From: Saprospiraceae bacterium
Lineage (GTDB): Bacteria > Bacteroidota > Bacteroidia > Chitinophagales > Saprospiraceae
Assembly (NCBI GenBank): GCA_016714895.1
Contig: JADKBV010000004.1
Span: forward strand, 558,001 to 622,000
Length of the DNA stretch: 64,000 nt
Direction: 5' to 3'
The translations under genes were made by a program, and so were the position numbers. The notes below the pieces were generated by a model that saw nothing but the letters and a program-made list of their open reading frames with translations, searched no databases and was not told the DNA's origin. This document shows positions 17,729 to 26,620 of this stretch, piece by piece. Position 1 is the stretch's first letter, and every line of letters begins with the position of its first letter.

Positions 17729-18497
17729 AAGAGATTGTTGGATTTTTTATCGTATCTCCTGAATAAGTATATAAGTTTGTTTTATTACCATACCACTTTT
17801 CCCACTGTATCTGACCCTTTTGTTTAAAACTTTCAAATTCGATAATCGGAGGAGTTGCATGTTTCATATATTTAATATAATTACCTTCCGGAAGACCTTC
17901 GACATAATCAAATTCACTGATGGGTTGTCTTTCATTCAATTCGTGACTGAAACTATAATGTTTCCATCTGCCATGTGCTTTTCCTTTATAAAATTGAGCT
18001 TCAGCATATATTTCATTTTGTGCTTTCAAGACAGTTCGGCCGCTAAAACCTCTTTTTTTCAATTGGAAAAATTGAGTAATAATGCTTAGAAAGTTTTTTC
18101 CTTCTTTGTTGTCTGACGCTTCACACTCAATATAATTATCATCAATTCTTCGGGACAATTGATGACAAATGGTCGCCGCATAGTGCAGATGATCTTCTGT
18201 TTGACTGATTATCAGCCATTCTGTGCCCGGTGCTATTCTTTTTCCTCCCTGTGTTGTATTTCCTCCGGTGACAATATAAACAGTATCAACAGGTGTTCCC
18301 CGAAAAACCTGCTTCACCACAGCCAGGCTGTTGTATCCGCCAGGCCCGTTAAAAGTAGACAAAACGTTACACGTGAAGATGTGGTGTTTATCTTCCTTAT
18401 TTGCCAAAATTTCAGTGATGATGTATTCCGGATCAAAACATGAGGCCGCACATCTGCAAAAACCAAAACAAAAAACAGCAATATATATGAGTTTCAT
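17664..18497 (-). pseudogene. N-terminal part of the frame-split MORN-repeat protein, with TIMP-like domain
   Basis: 277 codons. A signal peptide (MKLIYIAVFCFGFCRCAASC) is followed by a region of about 110 residues whose pattern (VVKQVFRGTPVDTVYIVTGG, KRIAPGTEWLIIS) resembles the netrin/TIMP-like OB domain found in other exported Bacteroidota proteins. It then has MORN-like repeats (AEAQFYKGKAHGRWKHYS, FDYVEGLPEGNYIKYMK). After about residue 249 the frame runs into low-quality sequence ending YHHHIQRLSK, caused by the frame change. Joined with the next fragment at the duplicated SGDT motif it would make one protein of about 532 residues. It may be a recent pseudogene, or the front part may still be made as a short protein. 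Confidence 0.65.
17706..17762 (-). repeat. 46-base offset imperfect direct repeat at the frame break
   Basis: The 11-mer TCAGGAGATAC (minus strand) occurs at 17762-17752 and again at 17716-17706, 46 bases apart. Each copy is followed by a related A-rich sequence, so the two copies encode SGDTIKN and SGDTLRN. Because 46 is not a multiple of 3, the copies are read in different frames, which splits the gene. Confidence 0.75.
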
Positions 18498-18796
18498 TTG
18501 AAGATGTTATATAATGACAATCAACATTCACCTCAAAAGTAATGATTTTTTGTTTTTTGAAATCTGTGAAAATTCAATTTGGTCCTCACGAACACTAAAA
18601 TGATTCAGGTTTTTTTGGCAAAAACATGTCAAACCCATAAACTTTAACAGCTTAGACTTCCCTTATTCAAGCCCTTCAGTTTAAATAAAGTCCTTCATCT
18701 TTTCCAAAACAAGGAACAGCCAAACAAATAATCAACATAATTATTTGTTTTATCCGTTTAATCTTATTTATTTTGGCATTCATAATCAAAACAAAT

Positions 18797-20011
18797 ATGA
18801 ACAACAATGTCAAAATAAAATTGTCAGCCATGATGTTTCTCCAGTTTTTTATCTGGGGAGCCTGGTTTGTAACTCTCGGAACGTTTTTGTCAAAAAATAT
18901 GGCGGCTACCGGAGGGCAGATTGGTCAGGCATTCGGTACCCAATCCTGGGGTGCCATCATCGCTCCGTTTTTTATCGGGCTCATAGCAGATAAATATTTT
19001 AATGCCGAAAAAATACTGGGCATCCTACATCTTTTGGGAGCTGTTTTGATGTACCTCATGGCCAATACCTCTGATTTTTCGGCATTTTATCCTTATGTAT
19101 TTTTATACATGGTCGCTTATATGCCTACTTTGGCATTGGTAAATTCGATCGCTTTCAGACAGATGAGTGACCCCACCAAAGAATTTGCCAATATCCGTGT
19201 TTTTGGCACCATAGGATGGGTTATCGCCGGTTTATGTATCAGCTATCTTTTCGGATGGGATGCTCCCGGATCTATTGAAAACGGAGCTTTAAAAAATACC
19301 TTTTATTTTGCAGGAGGAAGTGCTGCCCTTTTAGGTTTTCTGAGTTTTACCCTGCCCTCTACTCCTCCGGTCGGAGACAGAAACAAAAAACTTTCAGTCA
19401 GTGAGATTTTGGGTCTCGATGCGCTCAAACTCCTCAATGACCGCAATTTTCTGATATTTTTTATCTCTTCGGTTCTGATATGTATTCCTTTGGCATTTTA
19501 TTATGCCAATGCCAATCCATTTCTCGTTGATGCAGGCATTACGAATCCTACCGGAAAAATGACCATCGGTCAGATGTCAGAAATTGGTTTTATGTTGGTA
19601 CTCCCTTTGTTTTTCAAAAAATACGGTTTTAAAAATACCATTTTAGTAGGAATGTTGGCCTGGGCAATCCGTTATCTTTTGTTTGCTTACGGAGAAGCAG
19701 GCACCACAACCTGGATGCTCCTGCTGGGAATTGCGCTGCACGGTATTTGTTACGATTTCTTTTTTGTCAGCGGACAGATATATACAGACTCAAAAGCCGG
19801 AGCACAAACCAAAAGTGCGGCTCAGGGTCTGATCACGTTGGCAACCTATGGTATCGGAATGTTGATCGGCTTCTGGATTTCGGGTATCATTGTTGAAAAA
19901 TATGCCGGAGACTGGAATATGATCTGGCTGATTCCCGCTATGTTTTCATGTGTCGTTTTTGTATTGTTTTTTTTATTTTTCCGAAAGGAAAAAATAGAAT
20001 ATCAGGCTTAA
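18797..20011 (+). CDS. MFS transporter of the nucleoside:proton symporter (NupG/XapB) type
   Basis: 404 residues from the ATG at 18797; the frame opens with a TTG at 18773 but the ATG start gives a normal N-terminus (MNNNVKIKLSAMMFLQFFIWGAWFVTLG). About twelve membrane segments are visible. FIWGAWFVTLGTFL, SWGAIIAPFFIGLIADKYFNAEKILGILHLLGA, NIRVFGTIGWVIAGL and GQIYTDSKAGAQTKSAAQGLITLATYGIGMLIG are strongly typical of the NupG/XapB family. It presumably imports nucleosides or a related small molecule with protons. No nucleosidase or kinase is adjacent. An unknown membrane protein gene follows after 9 bases and is probably cotranscribed. Confidence 0.88.
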   Translation: MNNNVKIKLSAMMFLQFFIWGAWFVTLGTFLSKNMAATGGQIGQAFGTQSWGAIIAPFFIGLIADKYFNAEKILGILHLLGAVLMYLMANTSDFSAFYPYVFLYMVAYMPTLALVNSIAFRQMSDPTKEFANIRVFGTIGWVIAGLCISYLFGWDAPGSIENGALKNTFYFAGGSAALLGFLSFTLPSTPPVGDRNKKLSVSEILGLDALKLLNDRNFLIFFISSVLICIPLAFYYANANPFLVDAGITNPTGKMTIGQMSEIGFMLVLPLFFKKYGFKNTILVGMLAWAIRYLLFAYGEAGTTTWMLLLGIALHGICYDFFFVSGQIYTDSKAGAQTKSAAQGLITLATYGIGMLIGFWISGIIVEKYAGDWNMIWLIPAMFSCVVFVLFFLFFRKEKIEYQA

Positions 20012-20020
20012 AAAACAACA

Positions 20021-21100
20021 ATGAATAAACCTTTGTCTGCAATATCAGCCTGGTCCGGCCTCCTGGTATCTCTTTATTTTGTTTTGTCCAAAGAATTTGA
20101 AGAAGGTCTTTTGTCCCCTTGTGTTCACCACATTTACCTTGCCATACCGGTTATGGCATTTTGGCTGACGAATTATTTTAAAAAACTCTTTTCGCATTTT
20201 ATAACCATTCTGGTGTCCGGACTTGGGGGTAGTAGCTTGATGTTTTTAAATGTTGAATGGGGTATTCCGATTGCTGTTTTTTTACTTAGTATCTGCTTTT
20301 TGCCCGGTCTGAAAGGATCCCCGAAATCTGTTCTTTTAGGAAATATACCAGGTTTGATTATGATTTTTGTTTGGAAAATGTGGGATTTTCCTGAAATTTA
20401 TATCCCTCTGACCATAATTTTTTGGGTTATTTTATTTTTTCTTTCCCGGATTTTTTTTAAAACAACTCCGCCTGAAACAATAATCATTAATACATATTCA
20501 CGTAAAGAAAGTATATTTATCCTCATTTCAGCTGCTGTGTTATCTGTTGTGCTTCTCGTTTGGCTAAGTTTGCCTTTTTACCATTCCGTATACACTACAC
20601 CGGGTTGGATATCGGGCATTTTAAGTTTTTGGTTGATTTTTTGGCAACTTGATAAGAGGAATTCCCGTTTTACACACCAATCTGTCCTTTTAACACTGTT
20701 TTTGAGTTTGTTTTTTCAAACGGTATTTCTGGGTTTGTTTTCACGTTCAGCAGGAATTACCCATGCTCTTTTATTTATTGGCTTCATGTCGTTAACAGGA
20801 ATTGTGGTATTTTGCCTGATGAAGGTTATGGACCAATATTTTGGCAAACAAAAATCCAGATCGATATTTCAAAGTAAAAAGTTGTGGCTGAATACCACAT
20901 TTTTAATGTTAATATTTCTGATTGTTGACATTCCTGCCTGTTCTTATTGGTATCATTCTATTGTAAATGTTTATCTTCCTGAAAATCTATATCCCTTGTC
21001 TTTGGGGCAGTATTTTTTAAAAAATGTGGCTGTTTTGCCGGCTTTGTCCACACTTTTAGTCGGAATATTATTCTTGAAAAGGAGAAGTTACTTTCCTTAA
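20021..21100 (+). CDS. Unknown multi-spanning membrane protein
   Basis: 359 residues with about ten hydrophobic segments spread over the whole length and very few charged loops. Clusters include 8-23, 38-53, 57-77, 82-97, 110-119, 127-147, 164-184, 196-210, 225-245, 248-270, 291-310 and 335-352. No motif of a known transporter or enzyme family was recognised. A central short hydrophilic loop (NTYSRKESI) and DQYFGKQKSRSIFQSKK separate the hydrophobic blocks. It starts 9 bases after the nucleoside-transporter-like gene, so the pair probably forms one transcript. The sequence alone does not give a function. Confidence 0.7.
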   Translation: MNKPLSAISAWSGLLVSLYFVLSKEFEEGLLSPCVHHIYLAIPVMAFWLTNYFKKLFSHFITILVSGLGGSSLMFLNVEWGIPIAVFLLSICFLPGLKGSPKSVLLGNIPGLIMIFVWKMWDFPEIYIPLTIIFWVILFFLSRIFFKTTPPETIIINTYSRKESIFILISAAVLSVVLLVWLSLPFYHSVYTTPGWISGILSFWLIFWQLDKRNSRFTHQSVLLTLFLSLFFQTVFLGLFSRSAGITHALLFIGFMSLTGIVVFCLMKVMDQYFGKQKSRSIFQSKKLWLNTTFLMLIFLIVDIPACSYWYHSIVNVYLPENLYPLSLGQYFLKNVAVLPALSTLLVGILFLKRRSYFP

Positions 21101-21117
21101 AATTTTAGAGAAATGTG

Positions 21118-21125
21118 TATCTTTG
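21118..21125 (+). promoter_or_regulatory. Candidate -7 element of dnaX
   Basis: TATCTTTG matches TAnnTTTG and ends 16 bases before the ATG of dnaX at 21142. The -33 region has TTTC rather than TTTG at a slightly long distance, so only the -7 half is well supported. Confidence 0.5.
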
Positions 21126-21141
21126 CCTTCCATTTTGGATT

Positions 21142-22860
21142 ATGAGTCAATTTATCGTTTCTGCCAGAAAATACCGACCCTCTTCTTTTGACGAAGTTTT
21201 GGGGCAGGACCATATTTCCAAAACCCTTAAAAACGCATTGCAAACCAATCAACTGGCACATGCATTTTTGTTTACCGGACCACGTGGTGTAGGCAAAACG
21301 ACGTGTGCACGGATTCTGGCTAAGGTGATCAATTGCCAACAACCTATCGACAAAGTTACCGCCTGCAACCAATGCAGTTCGTGTACATCTTTTAACGAAA
21401 GTGCTTCTTTTAATATCGTTGAGTTGGACGCTGCGTCAAACAACAGTGTCGACCACATGCGGGCGCTCATCGAGCAGGTTCGTTTTCAGCCGCAGGAAGG
21501 AAAATACAAGATATTTATCATTGACGAGGTACATATGTTGACCTCTCAGGCATTTAATGCCTTCCTGAAAACATTGGAGGAGCCGCCTTCTTACGCCATT
21601 TTTATCCTGGCGACCACGGAAAAACACAAAATCATACCGACCATTTTGTCGAGGTGTCAGATATTTGACTTCAAAAGAATTCAGATCACTGATGCGGTCA
21701 AACAACTTGAGATGATTTGTGCCAAAGAAGGATTTACCGCAGAAAAAGAAGCCCTTCATACCATAGCCCTCAAAGCAGACGGTGCGATGAGAGATGCACT
21801 ATCCATTTTTGATAAAATCGCTGGTGCTACTAACGGAAATATCACTTTTAAAGATGTTATTCAAAACCTGAATATGCTCGACTATGAGTATTACTTCAGG
21901 GCTACTGACGCATTTTTGTCGCAGGATATTCAAAGTACCCTTTCTATTCTCGATGAAGTTGTGAAAAACGGTTTTGATCCGGAACAATATATCACCGGAC
22001 TTGCTGATCATTTCAGAGAGCTGATGATTGCAAAATTTCCCGGAACACACAAAATTATTGAATTAAGTAAAGAACTGAAAGAACGATATATCGAACAGGC
22101 AAAATCCTGTCCGCCGGCACTTATTTTTTCAGGATTGAATATCCTGAATCAGTGCGAATTGAATCTCGGACGGGCAAAAAACCGGCGTTTGCATGTGGAA
22201 TTGGCATTAAGCAAAATCACCTTTTTACAAAAATTACAATCTGTAGACATCCTCGAAGCAGCGATGTCAGAAAAAAAAAATGACATAAATGAACCTTTAT
22301 CGGCCAAAAGTTCAGAAACTATTGGTGTGCCGAATAACAATGGTCAGGAAAATGCTTCTGTTCCAAACAATCAACAACCCGTTACCGAAGTAAAAAAATT
22401 CAAAAGTTTTGGCAATGTTGATGCCATCAGACAAAAAATAATAGAGGATGAAGCCAAAAAGGCTGATTCAAGAAAAAATCTTCATGTTGAAGCAGTTAAA
22501 AACATTTGGCAGCTATATACAGAAAATAACCCATCGATGAGTGTGCAACTGGCACTCAAAAATACAGATATCCATCTGGAAAAAACTACAGTCAGGGTTT
22601 ATGTGCCGAATAATGTAAGCAGAGATCTTATTTTGCAGGAGGGCCATCTCATTGATAAACTTAGAGAAGAATTAGGTACTCCGGAACTTGCGTTGCAGAT
22701 TGAAGTGGACAAACTTCGTTTTCCTGAGATTGAAGAGATTAAAGCCAATGCTACCCTCACACAACGTGAAAAATTTCAGATGATGACTGAAAAAAATGAA
22801 CATTTACAGGAGTTGATCAAAAGTTTAGGGTTGAAACTGGATACAGAGATTTTGCATTAA
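21142..22860 (+). CDS. dnaX: DNA polymerase III subunit gamma/tau
   Basis: 572 residues from the ATG at 21142 (MSQFIVSARKYRPSSF, the classic DnaX opening). The open frame begins upstream at 21115 but that would overlap the promoter. AAA+ clamp-loader core: Walker A GPRGVGKTT (46-54), zinc knuckle C65/C75/C78/C81, Walker B IDEVHML, sensor 1 LATTEKHKI and the SRC motif LSRCQIFDF. The region from about 360 is lower in complexity (NNNGQENASVPNNQQP) and precedes a divergent tau-like C-terminal domain. The protein loads the sliding clamp and organises the replicase. No A-rich programmed frameshift site was identified with confidence. It has its own promoter candidate. Confidence 0.97.
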   Translation: MSQFIVSARKYRPSSFDEVLGQDHISKTLKNALQTNQLAHAFLFTGPRGVGKTTCARILAKVINCQQPIDKVTACNQCSSCTSFNESASFNIVELDAASNNSVDHMRALIEQVRFQPQEGKYKIFIIDEVHMLTSQAFNAFLKTLEEPPSYAIFILATTEKHKIIPTILSRCQIFDFKRIQITDAVKQLEMICAKEGFTAEKEALHTIALKADGAMRDALSIFDKIAGATNGNITFKDVIQNLNMLDYEYYFRATDAFLSQDIQSTLSILDEVVKNGFDPEQYITGLADHFRELMIAKFPGTHKIIELSKELKERYIEQAKSCPPALIFSGLNILNQCELNLGRAKNRRLHVELALSKITFLQKLQSVDILEAAMSEKKNDINEPLSAKSSETIGVPNNNGQENASVPNNQQPVTEVKKFKSFGNVDAIRQKIIEDEAKKADSRKNLHVEAVKNIWQLYTENNPSMSVQLALKNTDIHLEKTTVRVYVPNNVSRDLILQEGHLIDKLREELGTPELALQIEVDKLRFPEIEEIKANATLTQREKFQMMTEKNEHLQELIKSLGLKLDTEILH

Positions 22861-22993
22861 CAAAGGGTTATAACTGCACGTTTAACTGAATTTTATTTTA
22901 TTTTCTCACATAAATATTCGTTGTCACAAAATTTTAGGTGGTTTTTATAATCATTCTTGTGATTTTATTGTTAAGAACAAAAATATCCAAAAT

Positions 22994-23680
22994 ATGTCGA
23001 GCCAAACCATCTGGTATTTAGAAAATATAAATCTGGCAGATATTTTTTGTGATGACAAATTAGATAGTTCCGGTGAAGGTGTTGTCAACAAAAAATATGA
23101 GAAAGGAGCTATCATATATCATCCTGATCAATTTGCAGACAGTATATTTTTAATACGTTCCGGGAAAGTCAAAATCGGCTCTCAGGGTGATTCAGGTAAA
23201 GAAATCGTTAAAGCAATTTTGGGTCCCGGAGAAGTTTTCGGTGAAAGATCTATTATCGGTGACCACATGTATAATGATTCTGCTATTGCAGTTGATGATT
23301 CTGATATCAGCATACTTTCATCATCGAGACTAAAATCCATGATGAAGGAACACAATGGATTATCTTTGTTTTTTATGAAACTTATGGGTTCAAGGGTTTT
23401 GGAAATGGAACAACGGCTTGAATCCTTGATTTTTAAGGACAGCAGAACACGAATCGTCGAATATTTACTTAATCTAATTGACAAAAAAGGCCAGAGAATA
23501 GGATATGAATGGGTTGTTCGGAATTTTATCACCCATCAGGAAATAGCTAATTTAACTGCTACATCCCGCCAATCTGTTACTACCTTGTTGAATGATCTCA
23601 GAAATGAAGGTGTGCTTACTTTTGACAGAAAAAGATTACTTATCAGGGATCTGGACAAGTTAAAACGTTTGATTGCCTGA
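22994..23680 (+). CDS. Crp/Fnr-family transcriptional regulator
   Basis: 228 residues. The N-terminal cyclic-nucleotide-binding-like beta roll covers about 25-125 (KKYEKGAIIYHPDQFADSIFLIRSGKVKI, GPGEVFGERSIIGDHMYNDSAIA), with a long dimer helix (MKLMGSRVLEMEQRLESLIFKDSRTRIVEYLLNL) and a C-terminal winged helix (FITHQEIANLTATSRQSVTTLLNDLRNEGVL). No N-terminal cysteine cluster of oxygen-sensing Fnr is present and the cAMP-contacting motif is degenerate, so the ligand is unknown. It is monocistronic with 133 bases upstream, without a clear promoter match. The regulon cannot be deduced from the neighbours. Confidence 0.92.
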   Translation: MSSQTIWYLENINLADIFCDDKLDSSGEGVVNKKYEKGAIIYHPDQFADSIFLIRSGKVKIGSQGDSGKEIVKAILGPGEVFGERSIIGDHMYNDSAIAVDDSDISILSSSRLKSMMKEHNGLSLFFMKLMGSRVLEMEQRLESLIFKDSRTRIVEYLLNLIDKKGQRIGYEWVVRNFITHQEIANLTATSRQSVTTLLNDLRNEGVLTFDRKRLLIRDLDKLKRLIA

Positions 23681-23841
23681 TTAGGAGGTTCTTTGGTTAT
23701 TTATATTCCATTGAAAGAACCTTTATATTCTGAATCTGCAGAGATTTATTTCTGCCAAAGTAACATTTTTTAAACTCCGGCGTTTGATTAGAGAAGATTC
23801 CCCAATCTTATTTTTTGTTTTACCTTTAATGATTTTGATCC

Positions 23842-24549
23842 ATGAAGTATTCATTTTTATTTATCGTCTTGTTCCTGGTATCCTGTGATCCAAAAGATTT
23901 TGAAAAACTTTTACAAAATGCAGGGTCTGCAGCAGTAACCAATATTGATATTTCAAACGGACTCAAAGAAGCCCTCGACCTGGGAGTCAAACAAGGTGTC
24001 AACACACTTTCTGCAACTAACGGTTATTATCAGTCTGTATATAAAATATTGTTGCCGGATCAGGCGGCCAAGGTAATTGATAAATTAAAATTTATTCCGG
24101 GATTTACTGATTTAGAACAACAAGCCATAAAAAAAATAAATCAGGCAGCAGAAGATGCTGCCAAAAGTGCTGCACCGATTTTCGGACAGGCTATCAGACA
24201 GATGACTTTTACAGATGTCACCAATATTCTGATGGGAGAAAAAAATGCTGCTACCTCATACCTTTACCAAAAAACGTACAGTAACTTGTATAAGGACTTC
24301 AATCCCGTCATTCTCAATTCATTAAATAAATTCGGAGCCCTGAATCTGTGGAAAGATGCTATCACCAAATACAACAACCTGCCCTTTGTTGAAAAAATAA
24401 ATCCGGATCTGGCGGACCATGTGACCAATAAAGCCTTGGAAGGACTTTTTGATCTTATTGAAAAAAAGGAATTGGGCATCCGAACGGATCTGCAGCAAAG
24501 GTCCTCTGATCTGTTAAAAAAAGTGTTTGCAAAACAAGACAGATCGTAA
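23842..24549 (+). CDS. DUF4197 lipoprotein
   Basis: 235 residues. A short signal with lipobox VSC (MKYSFLFIVLFLVSC, Cys 15) is followed by a DUF4197 domain over nearly the whole mature protein: ISNGLKEALDLGVKQGVNTLSATNGYYQ, ILLPDQAAKVIDKLKFIPGF, MTFTDVTNILMGEKNAATSYLYQKT and ADHVTNKALEGLFDLIEKKELGIRTD. The family is widespread in Gram-negatives, predicted helical and of unknown function. It lies 9 bases upstream of ruvC in the same direction and is probably in its operon. Confidence 0.88.
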   Translation: MKYSFLFIVLFLVSCDPKDFEKLLQNAGSAAVTNIDISNGLKEALDLGVKQGVNTLSATNGYYQSVYKILLPDQAAKVIDKLKFIPGFTDLEQQAIKKINQAAEDAAKSAAPIFGQAIRQMTFTDVTNILMGEKNAATSYLYQKTYSNLYKDFNPVILNSLNKFGALNLWKDAITKYNNLPFVEKINPDLADHVTNKALEGLFDLIEKKELGIRTDLQQRSSDLLKKVFAKQDRS

Positions 24550-24558
24550 AATTACCAC

Positions 24559-25140
24559 ATGCTCTCTGCTTCATACAAAATTTTAGGCGTTGACCCGGGA
24601 ACAAATATCCTTGGTTACGCTATTTTATCAGTAGATGGCAATCAACTGAAAGTTATTCATTTTGGTGTGCTTCATCTTGATAAATATGAGGATCATCATG
24701 ATAAACTGAAAGAAATATTTTTACAAATTCAGGAAATCATTGAAACCTACAGACCTTCGCAATTGGCCATTGAAGCACCATTTTACGGTAAAAACGTTCA
24801 ATCTATGTTGAAATTAGGTCGTGCACAAGGTGTAGCTATGGCCGCCGGGATGACCATGGGCCTTACCATAGAAGAATATGCTCCAAAAAAAGTGAAGCAG
24901 TCTATTACGGGAAATGGTAATGCCAGTAAAGAACAAGTCGCCGCTATGCTTGAAAATATTCTCAAAATCAAAATTGATTCCAAATATCTGGATGCTACGG
25001 ATGCTTTGGGTGTGGCTGTTTGTCACTTTAATCAAAACGGACCTTTAAAAACAGGAAAATCACCGGTAAAATCCAGGAAAAAAGCCGCCGACTGGTCTTC
25101 ATTTGTTAAAGACAATCCGCAAAAAGTTATCAAACCATAA
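24559..25140 (+). CDS. ruvC: Crossover junction endodeoxyribonuclease RuvC
   Basis: 193 residues. The RNase H-fold nuclease shows its acidic residues in ILGVDPGT (Asp 12), LAIEAPFYGKN (Glu) and YLDATDALGVAVCH (two Asp). The basic substrate-binding segment YAPKKVKQSITGNGNASKEQV is also typical. It cuts Holliday junctions symmetrically at the end of recombination, working with RuvAB, which are not in the window. The C-terminal 25 residues are a basic tail (KSPVKSRKKAAD). Transcribed behind the DUF4197 gene (9 bases) and convergent with rsmE, leaving a single base between the stops. Confidence 0.96.
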   Translation: MLSASYKILGVDPGTNILGYAILSVDGNQLKVIHFGVLHLDKYEDHHDKLKEIFLQIQEIIETYRPSQLAIEAPFYGKNVQSMLKLGRAQGVAMAAGMTMGLTIEEYAPKKVKQSITGNGNASKEQVAAMLENILKIKIDSKYLDATDALGVAVCHFNQNGPLKTGKSPVKSRKKAADWSSFVKDNPQKVIKP

Positions 25141-25141
25141 A

Positions 25142-25840
25142 CTAAGGCAAAACTAAACATGTGGCGGCATATAAACCTGCTGTTTCAGTTCTGAGCCTGG
25201 TGCTTCCCAAAGATACCGGAATAAAACCCCTTTCTATTGACCAATCTATTTCTGATGGAGTAAAGTCACCTTCCGGTCCGATACAAACCAATTGATCTTC
25301 CTTTTTATCCGTTTTTGATAAAAGATGTTCTTCGTTTTTTTCACAATGTGCAATAAATTTTTTATATAACATAAACCCCGGGATTTCAGCCATATTTTCA
25401 AACTTGTCCAATACCCTCAGTGTCGGCAAAACCGTTCGTCCGGATTGTTTTAATGCTGAAACTATAATTTTTTGCAGCCGTTCGGTTTTGACCGGTTTCT
25501 TATCTGTTCTGTGACAAAAAATAATTATAAATCCGGTAATTCCCAGTTCCGTGGCTTTTTCAATAAACCATTCCAGGCGGGAAGGATTTTTTGTAGGTGA
25601 AATAGCAATGTATCTCTGTGGTCCGGCTTCAGGTTTTTCTATCTTTTTCTGAATGATTAAATGCGTATCATTTCTGTTTATTTCACCAATTACGGTTTCA
25701 AATATATGGCCTTTACCATCCAAAACATAAAGTGTATCACCCCTTTTATGCCGCATCACTTTTGAACAATGCTGATGCTCCTCACCGGATAACAAAATGG
25801 TTTTATCTCCTTTGATCTCCTGACTAAAATAATATTGCAT
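25142..25840 (-). CDS. rsmE: 16S rRNA (uracil-1498-N3)-methyltransferase RsmE
   Basis: 232 residues. SPOUT-family methyltransferase: an N-terminal PUA-like domain with HQHCSKVMRHKRGDTLYVLDGKG, a middle ISPTKNPSRLEWFIEKATELGI and the C-terminal knot with CIGPEGDFTPSEIDWSIERGFIPVSLGSTRLRTETAGLYAA, which binds S-adenosylmethionine. It methylates U1498 of 16S rRNA. It is divergent from the metal-responsive regulator gene and shares a 116-base promoter region with it. Confidence 0.95.
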   Translation of the reverse strand: MQYYFSQEIKGDKTILLSGEEHQHCSKVMRHKRGDTLYVLDGKGHIFETVIGEINRNDTHLIIQKKIEKPEAGPQRYIAISPTKNPSRLEWFIEKATELGITGFIIIFCHRTDKKPVKTERLQKIIVSALKQSGRTVLPTLRVLDKFENMAEIPGFMLYKKFIAHCEKNEEHLLSKTDKKEDQLVCIGPEGDFTPSEIDWSIERGFIPVSLGSTRLRTETAGLYAATCLVLP

Positions 25841-25875
25841 AATACTTATTTAAACATGGGTGATAACCACAACAT

Positions 25876-25883
25876 CAAAGGTA
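25876..25883 (-). promoter_or_regulatory. Candidate -7 element of rsmE
   Basis: The minus strand reads TACCTTTG here, matching TAnnTTTG, 35 bases upstream of the rsmE start. Its -33 region would fall next to the palindrome at 25909-25924 that probably controls the divergent regulator gene. Confidence 0.5.
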
Positions 25884-25908
25884 AAAAATCATTTTGAAAT
25901 AAAAAATA

Positions 25909-25924
25909 TTTAGACAAATCTAAA
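25909..25924 (+). promoter_or_regulatory. Candidate DtxR/MntR-type operator
   Basis: TTTAGACAAATCTAAA is a perfect 6-bp inverted repeat with a 4-base centre and resembles operators of DtxR/MntR-family repressors. It covers the expected -33 region of the downstream promoter (-7 at 25934-25941) and lies 33 bases before the regulator's start, so binding would repress the regulator and transport genes. Confidence 0.7.
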
Positions 25925-25933
25925 ATTAATTAT

Positions 25934-25941
25934 TATATTTG
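25934..25941 (+). promoter_or_regulatory. Candidate -7 element of the metal-regulation operon
   Basis: TATATTTG matches TAnnTTTG and lies 15 bases before the ATG at 25957. The palindrome at 25909-25924 overlaps the -33 position. Confidence 0.6.
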
Positions 25942-25956
25942 TCTCAAAATAATGTT

Positions 25957-26616
25957 ATGTTCAGTGTTTCTGAAGAAGATCACCTAAAAGCAATTTTTAA
26001 AATTGCCGAAAAGGAAAAAAAGGCTGTCAGTACAAATTCCATTGCAGCTTACATGAATACTGCTCCGGCTTCGGTGACCGATATGTTGAAAAAACTGGCT
26101 GACAAGGAACTGATTCAATATCAAAAATACAAAGGTGTCACCCTTTCTGCAACAGGAAGCAAGGTAGCCATCCAACTGATCAGAAAACATCGGCTTTGGG
26201 AGGTTTTTTTGGTAGAAAAATTAAAATTTTCCTGGGAGGAGGTACATGAAATAGCAGAACAACTGGAACATATTCAATCAGAAGATCTTGTCCTCCGGCT
26301 TGAAAAATACCTTGAATTTCCAAAATTTGACCCTCATGGAGACCCTATACCTAATATGGACGGTAAATTTACGCTAAGGTCGCAATGGTCAGTAGCGGAA
26401 CTTCTGCCCGGTCATACCGGAATCATTCTGGGTGTCAGGGAGCATGATAAAAGTTTTTTGCTCTACCTCAATGATATGAAAATCAAACTGGGAACTTCGA
26501 TAAAAGTTTTACAAAAAACAGCCTATGATCAATCATTACGGATACTGATAGACGGAAGATTCGAAAATCTCATTACCAAAAATGTGGCTCATCAGTTATT
26601 GGTCAAAAAAGTATAA
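25957..26616 (+). CDS. Metal-dependent DtxR/MntR-family repressor
   Basis: 219 residues from the ATG at 25957; the open frame starts at a TTG at 25939 that is part of the -7 promoter element, so the ATG is preferred. Domains: winged helix (about 1-65, VSTNSIAAYMNTAPASVTDMLKKLADKELIQYQKYKGV), metal-binding dimerisation domain (HRLWEVFLVEKLKFSWEEVHEIAEQLEHIQSEDLVLRLEKYL, then DPHGDPIP) and a C-terminal FeoA/SH3-like domain. Such proteins bind Mn, Fe or Zn and repress uptake genes. The downstream genes encode a metal-binding lipoprotein-like receptor and an ABC ATPase; a fitting operator precedes the gene. The actual metal cannot be read from the sequence. Confidence 0.93.
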   Translation: MFSVSEEDHLKAIFKIAEKEKKAVSTNSIAAYMNTAPASVTDMLKKLADKELIQYQKYKGVTLSATGSKVAIQLIRKHRLWEVFLVEKLKFSWEEVHEIAEQLEHIQSEDLVLRLEKYLEFPKFDPHGDPIPNMDGKFTLRSQWSVAELLPGHTGIILGVREHDKSFLLYLNDMKIKLGTSIKVLQKTAYDQSLRILIDGRFENLITKNVAHQLLVKKV

Positions 26617-26620
26617 TGTT

